Origin: a virus
IMG/VR virus record: IMGVR_UViG_3300035122_000006
Coordinates: 1-37,586 of that record
Strand: one strand, 5' to 3'
DNA length: 37,586 nt
The notes under the pieces are model-generated. The model had not been told where the DNA came from, did not search any database, and worked only from the letters and a program-made list of their open reading frames with translations. The first letter of the stretch is position 1. The number at the start of each line of letters is the position of its first letter. Both the position numbers and the translations under genes were made by a program. This document shows positions 27,809 through 37,091 of this stretch, one piece after another.

Positions 27809-29025
27809 CGTTTTTTCCTTCTTTTCTTTGTTTTCGGCTGAGGTGATTGCCATGGAAGATCAGGGCTAACCTCGTCGAAGTTTGTATAAAATTCATCTAC
27901 ATCTATTTTTTCATTCAAACGGGCATAGGGAATGTTTGGATCTTGTCTCATATATTTCCAAAACGCGGCCCCTACAGAGGGATTTTTCCCTTTCCACCAT
28001 TTATATCCGTCCTTTTCTCCCATTGTCTTCGCTGTTCCTTGTCCTGTTGCAAATTTATTGTAAATCTCTGGGCTTACATTTTGATAGGCATACCATGGAC
28101 CACCACGAAATTTGAGAAGAGGGACTTCTAAATCTGGACTATAAGCATACTCTTGAATAACGGCACTCTTAAGATCGTTCCAGTCGCGTTGTTGTAGGTC
28201 TTCAAGTTTTTTTCGATATTGCTTTTTATCGACTTTAATATCCGCGTAACCTTTCTCTTCATTTACTTTAACGACGCGTCCATTTTTACCATCTTTTGTG
28301 CGAACTAAATCACCGACTTCAATTTTTGTCGTATCTACGATCTTTTCAGCAGGTTTCCCGGCTTCTGGATAAGCCTTTTCAAACCTCTCTGTTTCCTCGA
28401 TCGCTACGCCTGGTGTGTCACCAGTGATTGATTTGACACGCGTAATGAGATTGCGAAACTCCGGATCTTTTGCCGACTTACCTTGCGACTCAAGGTTTTT
28501 GATTCTGTCTAAAATTTTGCTGACATTTCGTTTTTTGACATCAGATAGATTTTCAACGTCTATTGATTCGGTTAGCTTTTCCGTAATTGATTGGGATTCG
28601 GGAGAGGCTCCTTCATCAGGTGTTATTTCCTGATTTTCTTCTACGGCCGCATCAAAGCTTTCCATTTTTCTTTGAATTCTGGATGCCGCATCAGAACCCC
28701 CTTGATAAAGGGCAAAACCAGCTAATGCCAATGGTGCTGAAAGGAGCATTGAAGCTAAACCACGATTGAGTTTTTGCGCTCTTCTTCTTTCGGGTTGATC
28801 CCCCTCTTGAGCTCTAATTTTTCCCCTTTCTCCAGCAGTAGTCGGTCTTCTTTCTATCCTTTCTCTAGCCTTTCGTTGTGCGACCGTTTCAGATCCCATA
28901 GATGGAGAAACAAGTTGTTGCGCTGCCTGCGAGGCGGCTACTAATCCCGTTTGACCAACTAGATTGCTAAGTCCTTGAGGATTCCTGAGTAATTGATGTA
29001 ACAACTGTCCGACTTGTGGATTCAT
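27805..29025 (-). CDS. Internal/ejection protein with KTSC-like domain
   Basis: A 406-aa protein. Residues about 92-112 ('LASMLLSAPLALAGFALYQG') could insert in a membrane during ejection. A long charged helical middle is followed by a KTSC-like domain (about 290-350: 'VPLLKFRGGPWYAYQNVSPE', 'GAAFWKYMRQ'). A very basic C-terminus 'KTKKRRKKR' follows. Position after other internal proteins and size suggest a DNA-ejection protein; KTSC function is unknown. Confidence 0.65.
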   Translation of the reverse strand: MNPQVGQLLHQLLRNPQGLSNLVGQTGLVAASQAAQQLVSPSMGSETVAQRKARERIERRPTTAGERGKIRAQEGDQPERRRAQKLNRGLASMLLSAPLALAGFALYQGGSDAASRIQRKMESFDAAVEENQEITPDEGASPESQSITEKLTESIDVENLSDVKKRNVSKILDRIKNLESQGKSAKDPEFRNLITRVKSITGDTPGVAIEETERFEKAYPEAGKPAEKIVDTTKIEVGDLVRTKDGKNGRVVKVNEEKGYADIKVDKKQYRKKLEDLQQRDWNDLKSAVIQEYAYSPDLEVPLLKFRGGPWYAYQNVSPEIYNKFATGQGTAKTMGEKDGYKWWKGKNPSVGAAFWKYMRQDPNIPYARLNEKIDVDEFYTNFDEVSPDLPWQSPQPKTKKRRKKR

Positions 29026-30392
29026 CTACCTAAAAATGCCTTTCTATAAGACCCTGTTTCATAAAGACGATTAAGAAATGGGTTTTCTGCTAATTGATTT
29101 AATTGGCTTTGTTGATAAGAACTCAATTCTAATCCATTTTTTACACCATCATTTACAGCCTGCCTAAATGCGTTTAATGATCCGCCATGTTCATTTTTCC
29201 ATTTCTCAGCTATCAGTAAAAGTGAATCTGAACCTTGAAGATTTTCTTGAAGATAATTACTTAAAGATTCAACCGCTTTATCCTGTTCTCTTAAAAATTT
29301 TCCCCGTTCGTTCGCGTCAATTCCTATCCGTTTGTATTTACCCACGTTCAATTTATCCACGGAATCTTTCATCGTGCTATATGAAGAACGTAAAGGATTG
29401 ATTAAATCTTCAGCAGAAATAGGAGTTAGACCCGATTCATTGGCGATTTCATAAAGATTTTCTTGATCTCCATACTTCATCATTAAACGCGCAGTATTTC
29501 GATAAGAATCTATTTTGTTAGTCGGTATATTCCCGGTATTTTGAACGGCTAAATCTCTTTGAAGTGCGTTCGATAACGTATTTCTAGCTTTGATATAATG
29601 GGAAAAACTTTGTTCGGCTAATCTCTTCTTTTGAGATAATGGAATATTTGCATTTGCGTAGTCTTGTTTATACATATTTAAAAATGTATTTTTATCCCTT
29701 GAATCTTGTCCTATTCCTTGATCAGCAAAGTAATCATCAAATTCGCTTAATAGTTGGTCATCTCTAGCCTGCTCGGCTTGAATTTCCAAAGTTGGATCTG
29801 ATAATCTCGTCCTAGCTTCTTGTTGTTGCTGATTGACAATATCGGGAGCTAATGGAACACCTCGTCTATATTGTTCCGGTGTCAATCCCCCCTGATCTTG
29901 AAGTTGAAATTGTGATTGCGCATTTTGAGGCTGTTGTTGGGTAGCGACTGGATATTGTGCTGGTTTTTGATATTGCCTCTCTGGTGCCGTCCTATTTCCT
30001 GTAAATAATCCTGACTGGCTGTATTCATATTGAGGGGATGGAGGAGCTTGATCCGTAGCGGCGCCCTGATTTGGTGGTGGAGATGGTTGAGGAGCGGGTT
30101 GTTCATTAGGGAGAGATCTTTGTCTCATCATTAAAGGCAACAATCTACTAACATCAAATGGGTTTCCCGTCATTCCAGTAGCGCGTAGAAGATTGGCATA
30201 TTGAGCCATCTCGGGATCGTTTTTAATCAGCATATTGGCGGCTTTATTTGCATAATCCGCTTCAATCTGACGCCTCATTAGGGTTTCAGCGGTTTTAGAA
30301 AATCCCTGACCAAATCCTTCACCGATTTGTGGAAGTGCGGCATGTGCTAATCGTGATCCTAGCGGTACGTCCTGTGGAATTATTTGAACCAT
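29022..30392 (-). CDS. Internal virion/ejection protein
   Basis: A 456-aa, Gln/Pro-rich protein: helical N-terminus ('GEGFGQGFSKTAETLMRRQI'), a Pro/Gln spacer (about 95-190) and a long helical C-terminus. This composition is usual for podovirus internal core or DNA-transfer proteins. It follows its probable partner with zero gap and overlaps the next gene as ATGA. No enzymatic motif. Confidence 0.65.
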   Translation of the reverse strand: MVQIIPQDVPLGSRLAHAALPQIGEGFGQGFSKTAETLMRRQIEADYANKAANMLIKNDPEMAQYANLLRATGMTGNPFDVSRLLPLMMRQRSLPNEQPAPQPSPPPNQGAATDQAPPSPQYEYSQSGLFTGNRTAPERQYQKPAQYPVATQQQPQNAQSQFQLQDQGGLTPEQYRRGVPLAPDIVNQQQQEARTRLSDPTLEIQAEQARDDQLLSEFDDYFADQGIGQDSRDKNTFLNMYKQDYANANIPLSQKKRLAEQSFSHYIKARNTLSNALQRDLAVQNTGNIPTNKIDSYRNTARLMMKYGDQENLYEIANESGLTPISAEDLINPLRSSYSTMKDSVDKLNVGKYKRIGIDANERGKFLREQDKAVESLSNYLQENLQGSDSLLLIAEKWKNEHGGSLNAFRQAVNDGVKNGLELSSYQQSQLNQLAENPFLNRLYETGSYRKAFLGR

Positions 30393-30959
30393 TTAAACAC
30401 CGTAAATTGATTTTGCAGATTGAGCGCCGTAACCTTGAGCTACTCCTTGTCCCATTCCTCCAAAGCTTTGAGCTAGTGCATCCAAAGCACCGGGAACTTG
30501 CGGCCTGTATATATTTTGGAAATTGGGTTGAAGAGCCTGACCGGATAGTCCAGTAAGATTTCCGGCGGCCTGTCCTAGTAAATTGGCTTGAAGCTGACCT
30601 ATATTGCTCCCCAAATTCGTTGCGGCAGTTCCTAAAGCATTTTGAAAAGCTGAAGATCGCAGTGAGTTACGAGAGGCAAAGCGTCCAGCTATTCCCGGTG
30701 CTATCTGTTGCTCAAACTGTCTCATAATGGGATCGGATAACGCCTGCAATTGGCTTGTATCACCCCCTAGAATACCTTTGTAGTAATTAAGACCTGGTGA
30801 AACGGCTTGTCCTAGAGATTCTTGTAATTGGCGTTGCTGTGGATTTAATAAGTTGATTTGTTCAAATCTTCCCGGCTGTCCCGTCAATCCACCTTGGGAA
30901 AGACCCGAAGCGGCCGCCGCTCCACTCTGCAATAGCATCATCATTAACAAAGGATTCAT
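30393..30959 (-). CDS. DNA-transfer/ejection protein, P22 gp7-like type
   Basis: A 188-aa protein with a hydrophobic start ('MNPLLMMMLLQSGAAAASGL') and a Gln/Gly/Ala-rich body. 'RFEQINLLNPQQRQLQESL' and 'IMRQFEQQIAPGIAGRFASR' followed by 'LRSSAFQNALG' form a recurring podovirus pattern in proteins released into the envelope at infection. AAGAGGT precedes the ATG. Confidence 0.65.
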   Translation of the reverse strand: MNPLLMMMLLQSGAAAASGLSQGGLTGQPGRFEQINLLNPQQRQLQESLGQAVSPGLNYYKGILGGDTSQLQALSDPIMRQFEQQIAPGIAGRFASRNSLRSSAFQNALGTAATNLGSNIGQLQANLLGQAAGNLTGLSGQALQPNFQNIYRPQVPGALDALAQSFGGMGQGVAQGYGAQSAKSIYGV

Positions 30960-31009
30960 CGAAACCTCTTTTTTCTCTCATAGTACATAGTTTAAGCCAA
31001 AAACTGAAT

Positions 31010-31504
31010 TTAATTTTTAATATATTCTAGAACGACAATAGCACTATCAATCTGTGGCGCGCCTGTCCCATTTACGATGACTATATTAGTCCCAGTGATA
31101 GTCAAGGAGATTTGATTCGTCGCCGCTGTGGCATCTACATAGGGGAGGGGTCTATCATCTGGGACAGCCGTTCTAGCTGTGCCGTAAATGTTGGTATATA
31201 GGACGACATTTGTTAAACCATGAGCCGTGTTTGATGTAGCACCCGCGGCAATAGGGCCTGTGATTTCGTATACTGTCCTTAATACTTCTCTAAGCTCCAA
31301 ACGCGAAGAGGACGCGCCAAAAAAACGTTGTCCTGCATTGACTTCGTTTAGATCGTATGATCCTATCTGTCTTTCATTCACGCGAACGGCTATGTTTTGG
31401 TACACTTCTACCAATTTGGTATGAAATCGTTCTGTATTGGTAGCTGGGAAGATTTCATACTGAGCGAGGTATGACCTAGAGGTGGGGTTGTTTCCTGCAT
31501 TCAT
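31010..31504 (-). CDS. Structural protein, tail-associated
   Basis: A 164-aa protein: a helical N-terminus with 'QRFFGASSSRLELREVLRTV' followed by a beta-rich end ('ATNQISLTITGTNIVIVNGT'). 'GATSNTAHGLTNVVLYT' resembles fibre or tail-needle tip modules. It is coupled to its upstream neighbour by ATGA. It could be a tail knob or needle component (inference). Confidence 0.6.
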   Translation of the reverse strand: MNAGNNPTSRSYLAQYEIFPATNTERFHTKLVEVYQNIAVRVNERQIGSYDLNEVNAGQRFFGASSSRLELREVLRTVYEITGPIAAGATSNTAHGLTNVVLYTNIYGTARTAVPDDRPLPYVDATAATNQISLTITGTNIVIVNGTGAPQIDSAIVVLEYIKN

Positions 31505-31743
31505 ATTCTATTAATACTCTTATATTCTTCTGGGAATTCTGGAACAGGATACCAAGCTATCACATCCTTAAATTTAATATTGTCTGATCTACCTATAAAT
31601 CTTCCATTCCAAGTATCGTAGGAAAAAATATCATAGACTATTTCTTTTTCATCTCCTCCTTCGTATTCGTACGTGGTCTCATATATGATTAATACATAAA
31701 GATGTTCTGTAATATCCACACTGGGATTTCTCCAATTTTTCAT
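31501..31743 (-). CDS. Small protein, DUF551-like ending
   Basis: An 80-aa protein ending 'DVIAWYPVPEFPEEYKSINR', which resembles the closing motif of the DUF551 type seen elsewhere in this genome. The N-terminal part is beta-rich and acidic ('YETTYEYEGGDEKEIVYDIF'). Overlaps at both ends place it firmly in the tail operon. Unknown function. Confidence 0.6.
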   Translation of the reverse strand: MKNWRNPSVDITEHLYVLIIYETTYEYEGGDEKEIVYDIFSYDTWNGRFIGRSDNIKFKDVIAWYPVPEFPEEYKSINRI

Positions 31744-34034
31744 ACCAAATCATCCACTCTTTTAGCCCAGAGCAACATCGCATAAAATGTAAATTGACTC
31801 TGGTTAATCGTCCTATCTTTCATTTGCTCATCATTCATCGTGAATTGAATTTGAACCGTTTGACCATCTGCAAAGCCATATCCCCTATGCCATATAGTCT
31901 TTTTCACAGATCCGTTAAGATCCAAGTCATCAGGCCGTGTTCTGACTACATTTGAACCAAGTTGTCCTGGAAGATCGGGATCATTTGTAACGGTAATATC
32001 GTCGTCATCGACATATATATTGTAGACCGCTTCACCTGCCGCTGTTGTATCAAACAAAAAATCAATGTGATTCAATTGCATCGCTGACCCCTGTTTCCAA
32101 AATGGGGTAAAAAACTTTGTTCGCATGTCAAAATTATCATAATGGGTGACTTCACCAAGCATCGCATATGCAAAGGGAAAGGCGCTCGTATCTCCAACGA
32201 CTACCAAAACATTATTACTATCTACAATATCGGCAATTTGCTGAACCGTTTGGCCATTCGCGGCAATTTCCGTGGCATCATTACCCAATGGATCAAATGC
32301 GGCATTATTGGTGTTTAGGGCATTTACTGTGCTGATATAATCGCCCACTTCAAAACAGTGATTCGGTATCGTAAGAGTCACCTGATCGCCCGTTTTTGAT
32401 GCACCAGTTAAATATCTGGTCGGGACAACGTTTGTTTGCTCTTCAAAAAAACTGACGACATAGCCGTTTTGATTGCCTGCTACGATATTTCTAAATAGAG
32501 ACTGCCCTTGGCCAGATACCCAAGAGAAATCTGCCTCGGCCCAAGTGGTACCTGCAAGATCGGCCCATGTACGATCGGTTTGTCGTTGGAAATAACCGAA
32601 ACATGTAAAGCAGTCTTTCCACATGGCCCAGTTATTATCTCGGTAATTATAGATGAGCATCCGATTAGGATAAACGGGATCGTTTACATTGTCGGGATAT
32701 GTCCACATGACAATTTCATTATAATAATCCCTAATTCCGTAGACTCTCTCTATTCCGCTATTTCCATTGTGAATATCAAATACAAAAGAGGGGATAATAT
32801 CATCAAAACGCCTTACTGAATCTCCATTACATGAATGAATTCCAATATTTCCTACTGTCATGACTGAATCATCAAATTGCACAACGCTAAATTTGGATTC
32901 AGCACCCGATTCCGTGTTGATCTTTCGCACATAGAATGGATCGTTTTCATTTCCTGTATAGACGAGTTCCCATGTAGATCGTTCACATTCAATAATGACA
33001 CGCTCACGAATGAATCCTACCGCTACGATCTTTTCAGCAGTAGGGATATCTAAAAATCCTCCACGACCTTGTATATCGTCGCGCCATCCATTGGTGGTGT
33101 CTAATATGTTTCCAAGTTCAGACCACCTAATTCTTTGTGGATAGATCGTCGGAACGGCAGTATCAATCTCTCTCGTCAGAAAACCCATGAGCCTTTCTTT
33201 ATAGGGTAAAATTATCGAAGCATCGGAAAGGGTTCTTGATCCGGAAGCATTTAAATTGGGAGCAAACGACGTCCAGTCTGTACCATCGTAGTACCGAATA
33301 GGATCGGTATTGTTCGTGCCATCAAAATTAACAGCCCAAAATAATCGCGTGTTCCCCGGGTTTTCAAAGTTAGTCGTATAGAAAAATTGGCTATTGCTTC
33401 CCGACCATGTGGTAGGTGTGACCGCTGGTAGCTCTTCCCAAGCACCGGATGTAAATCTATAAGCATAGACAGTATCAAAAGCTATTGTTTGCTCGTTATT
33501 GTTTGGCTCTCTTTCCCTTGTTCGTAGTCCCATCACAGGAAGATTAGGAAAATAGCAAAAGTCTATTTCAACGGATATGCCTCCTGCAATGGGAGCGGCA
33601 AAAGTAACTGAAATAGCCCCGGTGTTGTAATTAATAGTTCCGCTGACTGCATTTAGGTTGTTAGTCGCTGTTACATTCAATGTTCCATCTTCAGGGGTAT
33701 CATCCAATATTGTTTCGTTCCCTCCCCCACTATCAAAAGTTAAGGTGATCGATCCTGATTGAATTTGGGCTGAGGCTTCAAGAGAGAGAGTTGTAATGAT
33801 GGTGGCGCCCCCATTATCATACGTTGCAGAAGCAAGCGTATTTGATAATGATTGAGCGGTTAGGCAACGTCTAAGCCTTCCAACCAAACTATACCCTAGC
33901 TTTTTTCTCATCCGGCCGCGGTAATTCCACATATTTTCAAGGGTAGACCACGCCACTGCATTAATCATGAACGGCTTTCTATTCGTCTGAAGCCCAGTTG
34001 TATATTCCCCTATGAGAATTGGTTCGTACATCAA
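31740..34034 (-). CDS. Packaged-DNA stabilisation/tail-hub protein (gp10-like)
   Basis: A 764-aa protein, the longest in the genome. 'EYTTGLQTNRKPFMINAVAW' and 'LENMWNYRGRMRKKLGYSLV' near the start, then beta-propeller-like blades ('VAVGFIRERVIIECERSTWE', 'VMTVGNIGIHSCNGDSVRRF'). The C-terminal part has a degenerate FCCH-like segment (about 560-640). P22-group hub proteins sit under the portal and seal packaged DNA; this is the best candidate by size, fold pattern and position. Confidence 0.65.
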   Translation of the reverse strand: MMYEPILIGEYTTGLQTNRKPFMINAVAWSTLENMWNYRGRMRKKLGYSLVGRLRRCLTAQSLSNTLASATYDNGGATIITTLSLEASAQIQSGSITLTFDSGGGNETILDDTPEDGTLNVTATNNLNAVSGTINYNTGAISVTFAAPIAGGISVEIDFCYFPNLPVMGLRTREREPNNNEQTIAFDTVYAYRFTSGAWEELPAVTPTTWSGSNSQFFYTTNFENPGNTRLFWAVNFDGTNNTDPIRYYDGTDWTSFAPNLNASGSRTLSDASIILPYKERLMGFLTREIDTAVPTIYPQRIRWSELGNILDTTNGWRDDIQGRGGFLDIPTAEKIVAVGFIRERVIIECERSTWELVYTGNENDPFYVRKINTESGAESKFSVVQFDDSVMTVGNIGIHSCNGDSVRRFDDIIPSFVFDIHNGNSGIERVYGIRDYYNEIVMWTYPDNVNDPVYPNRMLIYNYRDNNWAMWKDCFTCFGYFQRQTDRTWADLAGTTWAEADFSWVSGQGQSLFRNIVAGNQNGYVVSFFEEQTNVVPTRYLTGASKTGDQVTLTIPNHCFEVGDYISTVNALNTNNAAFDPLGNDATEIAANGQTVQQIADIVDSNNVLVVVGDTSAFPFAYAMLGEVTHYDNFDMRTKFFTPFWKQGSAMQLNHIDFLFDTTAAGEAVYNIYVDDDDITVTNDPDLPGQLGSNVVRTRPDDLDLNGSVKKTIWHRGYGFADGQTVQIQFTMNDEQMKDRTINQSQFTFYAMLLWAKRVDDLV

Positions 34035-34597
34035 TACGCCCTTATGTAAAATCGTTGTCCCGCGGTCAAAGAAGATGTATTTGAAAATGAAAATGATTGC
34101 TCAGATTTTGAAATTAAAGTGAACACTGATTGATTTGTAGTATTTGCTTTTGATATTTCAGTTATATAATTAATATCTTTTGCTTCATTTTCAAATGTTA
34201 TTGTAATTGACTTGCCGCTCCATCCGCTATCATCCACGTTTAAATTTATGGGATTACCGTATACAATTATATTACCTGTGCTTCCCAGCTCAACATAAGC
34301 TTGAAGAAAAGGAGAAACAGGAATGACTTGCCCATTTGATTGATATCTCTGAACGATATTTAAACGTTCACCACTGACTTTTTTCGTGTATAGCCCAATC
34401 TCATCCTCTAACACATTAGGATCGCTTTCTTGATAAAGGAATGTGACGAATTTATGTTTTCCCCCATCAGTATTATCCGTTAAAGAAAAATGATTCACCG
34501 AAAAAATTGTGTTGATCTTTGAGAAATTAGTTAAAAATTCCGGTTGATTATCCTGCAACTTATCATATGGCTGTGGAACGTCTGGTTTGTAGGTCAT
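34031..34597 (-). CDS. Fibre-like paralogue 3
   Basis: A 188-aa protein. 'KPDVPQPYDKLQDNQPEFLT' then 'FSVNHFSLTDNTDGGKHKFV' matches the N-terminal module of the two preceding genes. The C-terminal half is beta-rich and divergent, ending 'LTAGQRFYIRAY'. Coupled by ATGA overlaps. Probably a short tail spike or fibre subunit. Confidence 0.65.
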   Translation of the reverse strand: MTYKPDVPQPYDKLQDNQPEFLTNFSKINTIFSVNHFSLTDNTDGGKHKFVTFLYQESDPNVLEDEIGLYTKKVSGERLNIVQRYQSNGQVIPVSPFLQAYVELGSTGNIIVYGNPINLNVDDSGWSGKSITITFENEAKDINYITEISKANTTNQSVFTLISKSEQSFSFSNTSSLTAGQRFYIRAY

Positions 34598-35181
34598 GGT
34601 ACCTCGTAAACAAAGATGTAAAATTGTTCCCCTGCCGTAAATGTTCCACCTGTGACTAACGAGAATCCACTAGTCGTTTGAGACGTTACATATGGCATCG
34701 TGAAACCCACGACTGCGGCCACACTATTTCCATATGATGTTCTTACGAAGTAATTGGCATTGTCTGCATTGGCAGTAAATGAAAAGGTTATTGTACTTCC
34801 ACCCCAAGTTGCGGATAGGTTTAACGCCGTACCAATTGTGGTTACGGTTGGGGATGCGGCTAATTGCCCATACATAGAGGCAAATGGAATAAAACCTACA
34901 GATTCTTCTGCATTTGATTGATAGTTGACCACTGGATAAATGCGATTAGATGCTGTTGTATGTGGTGCCATCACCATATCAAGGCTACTTGTCGCCTCAA
35001 TGGGTATGGTATTATCATATTTCAGTAATACCATATTATGTTTACCGTTATTAGCTGTTGAATTTAAGGCCACATGATTGACTGAAAATCTAGTATTCAA
35101 TGTGGTGAAATTATTCAATAGATTCGCTTGTCCATCGAGTAGATCTTCATCGGGAATTGGAATTGTAGGATCATATGTCAT
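34594..35181 (-). CDS. Fibre-like paralogue 2
   Basis: A 195-aa protein with the same plan: 'DPTIPIPDEDLLDGQANLLN', 'SVNHVALNSTANNGKHNMVL', then a beta C-terminus ending 'FTAGEQFYIFVYEV'. Closest to paralogue 3 in both ends. A tandem duplicate with its own tip sequence. Confidence 0.65.
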   Translation of the reverse strand: MTYDPTIPIPDEDLLDGQANLLNNFTTLNTRFSVNHVALNSTANNGKHNMVLLKYDNTIPIEATSSLDMVMAPHTTASNRIYPVVNYQSNAEESVGFIPFASMYGQLAASPTVTTIGTALNLSATWGGSTITFSFTANADNANYFVRTSYGNSVAAVVGFTMPYVTSQTTSGFSLVTGGTFTAGEQFYIFVYEVP

Positions 35182-35765
35182 TGTTCGTATACCTGAAAAT
35201 TCATAAAAGAATTTACTGTCAAATTAGCAATAACCACCGTAAAACCACTGACTGTTTGAGAATGAACTGTTGGAGTCGATATTAATAGTGGCCCATCTAT
35301 TAAATTTTCAAATGATACAAAAACATAATAATTTGAGTTTGCCGCATTTGTTGTAAAATTGATGACAAAGGTTGATCCTGCTGTAAACGTAGATGTTGCC
35401 GTATTCACATTGACAGGGGTTACGGGGAAATAGATTGTATTGCCAGCTAAACCTTGAATCCTTCCAAAAGCAAAAGGGGTAGCATTTTGCTCTACTCCGC
35501 TACTTTGGTATCTAGCCCTTAGATTAATCTGTCCATTGCCATTATCTTCTGAAAATAGAGCTACTTCATCAGCCGCTGGCGTCGGAGCGGATCCCTGCGC
35601 TGTAAAAATGATCTGTTCATGAACCCCTTGAGATTCTAAGGCTGTTAACGGTCTGTGGTTCTCTGAATATATTTCGTTGATAGCTTTGAAATTTTGCCTC
35701 AAATTGAATTGAGACTCGGAAAAGGTATCAGTGGCCTGTGGTATATTGCTTTTGTAAAATGTCAT
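35178..35765 (-). CDS. Fibre-like paralogue 1
   Basis: A 195-aa protein: 'YKSNIPQATDTFSESQFNLR', 'YSENHRPLTALESQGVHEQI', a beta middle and 'VNSFMNFQVYEQ' at the end. First of the three tandem paralogues. The ribosome binding site is poor, and it overlaps the preceding small gene by 38 bp. Confidence 0.65.
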   Translation of the reverse strand: MTFYKSNIPQATDTFSESQFNLRQNFKAINEIYSENHRPLTALESQGVHEQIIFTAQGSAPTPAADEVALFSEDNGNGQINLRARYQSSGVEQNATPFAFGRIQGLAGNTIYFPVTPVNVNTATSTFTAGSTFVINFTTNAANSNYYVFVSFENLIDGPLLISTPTVHSQTVSGFTVVIANLTVNSFMNFQVYEQ

Positions 35766-35907
35766 TTTTCTTTTTGCAGGGGCAATTTCTTGGGTGTTTA
35801 TTTGGCCTATTGCGGCAATAAATACAATTTATATCGTCGCAGGTTTTTTCTACCCATTCATCATATAAATAAATGGCGTCCCAAACTGTACAATACTTTT
35901 TGCTCAT
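35728..35907 (-). CDS. Small Cys-rich protein
   Basis: A 59-aa protein from ATG 35907, sharing one base with the preceding stop (TGATG). 'CDDINCIYCRNRP' and 'HPRNCPCKKK' give seven Cys plus His, suggesting metal binding. It is nested between two structural genes and overlaps the fibre paralogue. Function unknown. Confidence 0.5.
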   Translation of the reverse strand: MSKKYCTVWDAIYLYDEWVEKTCDDINCIYCRNRPNKHPRNCPCKKKNDILQKQYTTGH

Positions 35908-37091
35908 CAATAGTTATTGAAGAACTGTCCTGCATTATAGTCAAGTTGATCCGTGTAAATTGTTGATGTTCGTTGATTTCGTTGTTGTATGATCGTTCTT
36001 CTTTGGGATTGTAACAATTGTTCTTCATAAATAGGCATATATTCTGCTCTGACGCCTAGTTCCCTTCTGTCAGTAAATATCTTCAATGATGCGCCTAAGG
36101 CTATTACTTCCCACCATTCGTTTAAGATAGGATTTTCTGAATCGTCCAATAGGCTAGCGGGATTAAAAAAGGCTTCCACTTCTACCTTATATCCTCGATC
36201 GGGAATCGGTCTTAAGATAAATTCATTTTGGTAAAACAATGAAGCAAATGGCCTGCCTGCTACGTATGGCCTTCCTGCAAAATCTATACTGGTACCGGAA
36301 GGGATAGGATCTCTAAATGTTGCGCTAATGGCTCCTGTAAGATAATTGACTGTACCATAGCTTGATGATCCCGGAACACCGATACCACCTGATTCATAGG
36401 CCGTGAATGCGGTTCCATCAATAGCATCTAATGTGAAGTTACTAGCATTAATGACGGTGACGGTATAAACATTGTTGTTTAGCTCTACCATTCCACTGAC
36501 ATTTTGAATTCTTATTGTATCACCGGTTGCCAAACGATGATCGTTGGCTGTTATCTGAACTGGATTTGCTTGTGTTGCATTGCTGATATTGAACGGTTCG
36601 AGGGTGGGATCAATCAAATTGCCTTGGCTATCGTCAGCTAAGGTCAGGGCCTCCCCAGCGGAATTTAAAGTGGATACCACCACGCTATCTTTTGTTAAGG
36701 GAACAGGTGTTACCGTGAACGCATAGGGGCCAACCGTTCCATCTCCCGTGGTGACAGCATTTTGTAATATCATCGCCTTGTTATATTTGCGATAAAATTC
36801 AGTTTGAGATTGAGACCACCAGCTTTCAAAGCCTGCAATGTACAGTGGGGGTTCTACGGTTACGTATTTGTTTACAGGCAACGGATAACGATCTTGGTTT
36901 GCCTCAGTATAAAAAACATAATTGGTCTTTAATGTTTTAAGCCTTAACTCTTCAGGAAAATCATAGACCATGTACCAGTTCACATAATCAACGATCTGTT
37001 GATCGGTAAGTTGGGACGGGTTAGGAGATTTGGTTATTCTCCTAATCTTGATCTTAATTTGCTCTAAATTGGTTAACTCAGGCTGAAACAT
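35907..37091 (-). CDS. Head-tail adaptor protein with FCCH-like domain
   Basis: A 394-aa protein from ATG 37091 (AAAAGGTG upstream; the frame extends 4 codons to a TTG). The N-terminal 100 residues ('LEQIKIKIRRITKSPNPSQL', 'YVNWYMVYDFPEELRLKTLK') are characteristic of podovirus tail-accessory proteins. The middle 'ANDHRLATGDTIRIQNVSGM' is an FCCH-like beta domain. The C-terminal part is helical. Probably a connector between portal and tail hub. Confidence 0.65.
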   Translation of the reverse strand: MFQPELTNLEQIKIKIRRITKSPNPSQLTDQQIVDYVNWYMVYDFPEELRLKTLKTNYVFYTEANQDRYPLPVNKYVTVEPPLYIAGFESWWSQSQTEFYRKYNKAMILQNAVTTGDGTVGPYAFTVTPVPLTKDSVVVSTLNSAGEALTLADDSQGNLIDPTLEPFNISNATQANPVQITANDHRLATGDTIRIQNVSGMVELNNNVYTVTVINASNFTLDAIDGTAFTAYESGGIGVPGSSSYGTVNYLTGAISATFRDPIPSGTSIDFAGRPYVAGRPFASLFYQNEFILRPIPDRGYKVEVEAFFNPASLLDDSENPILNEWWEVIALGASLKIFTDRRELGVRAEYMPIYEEQLLQSQRRTIIQQRNQRTSTIYTDQLDYNAGQFFNNY

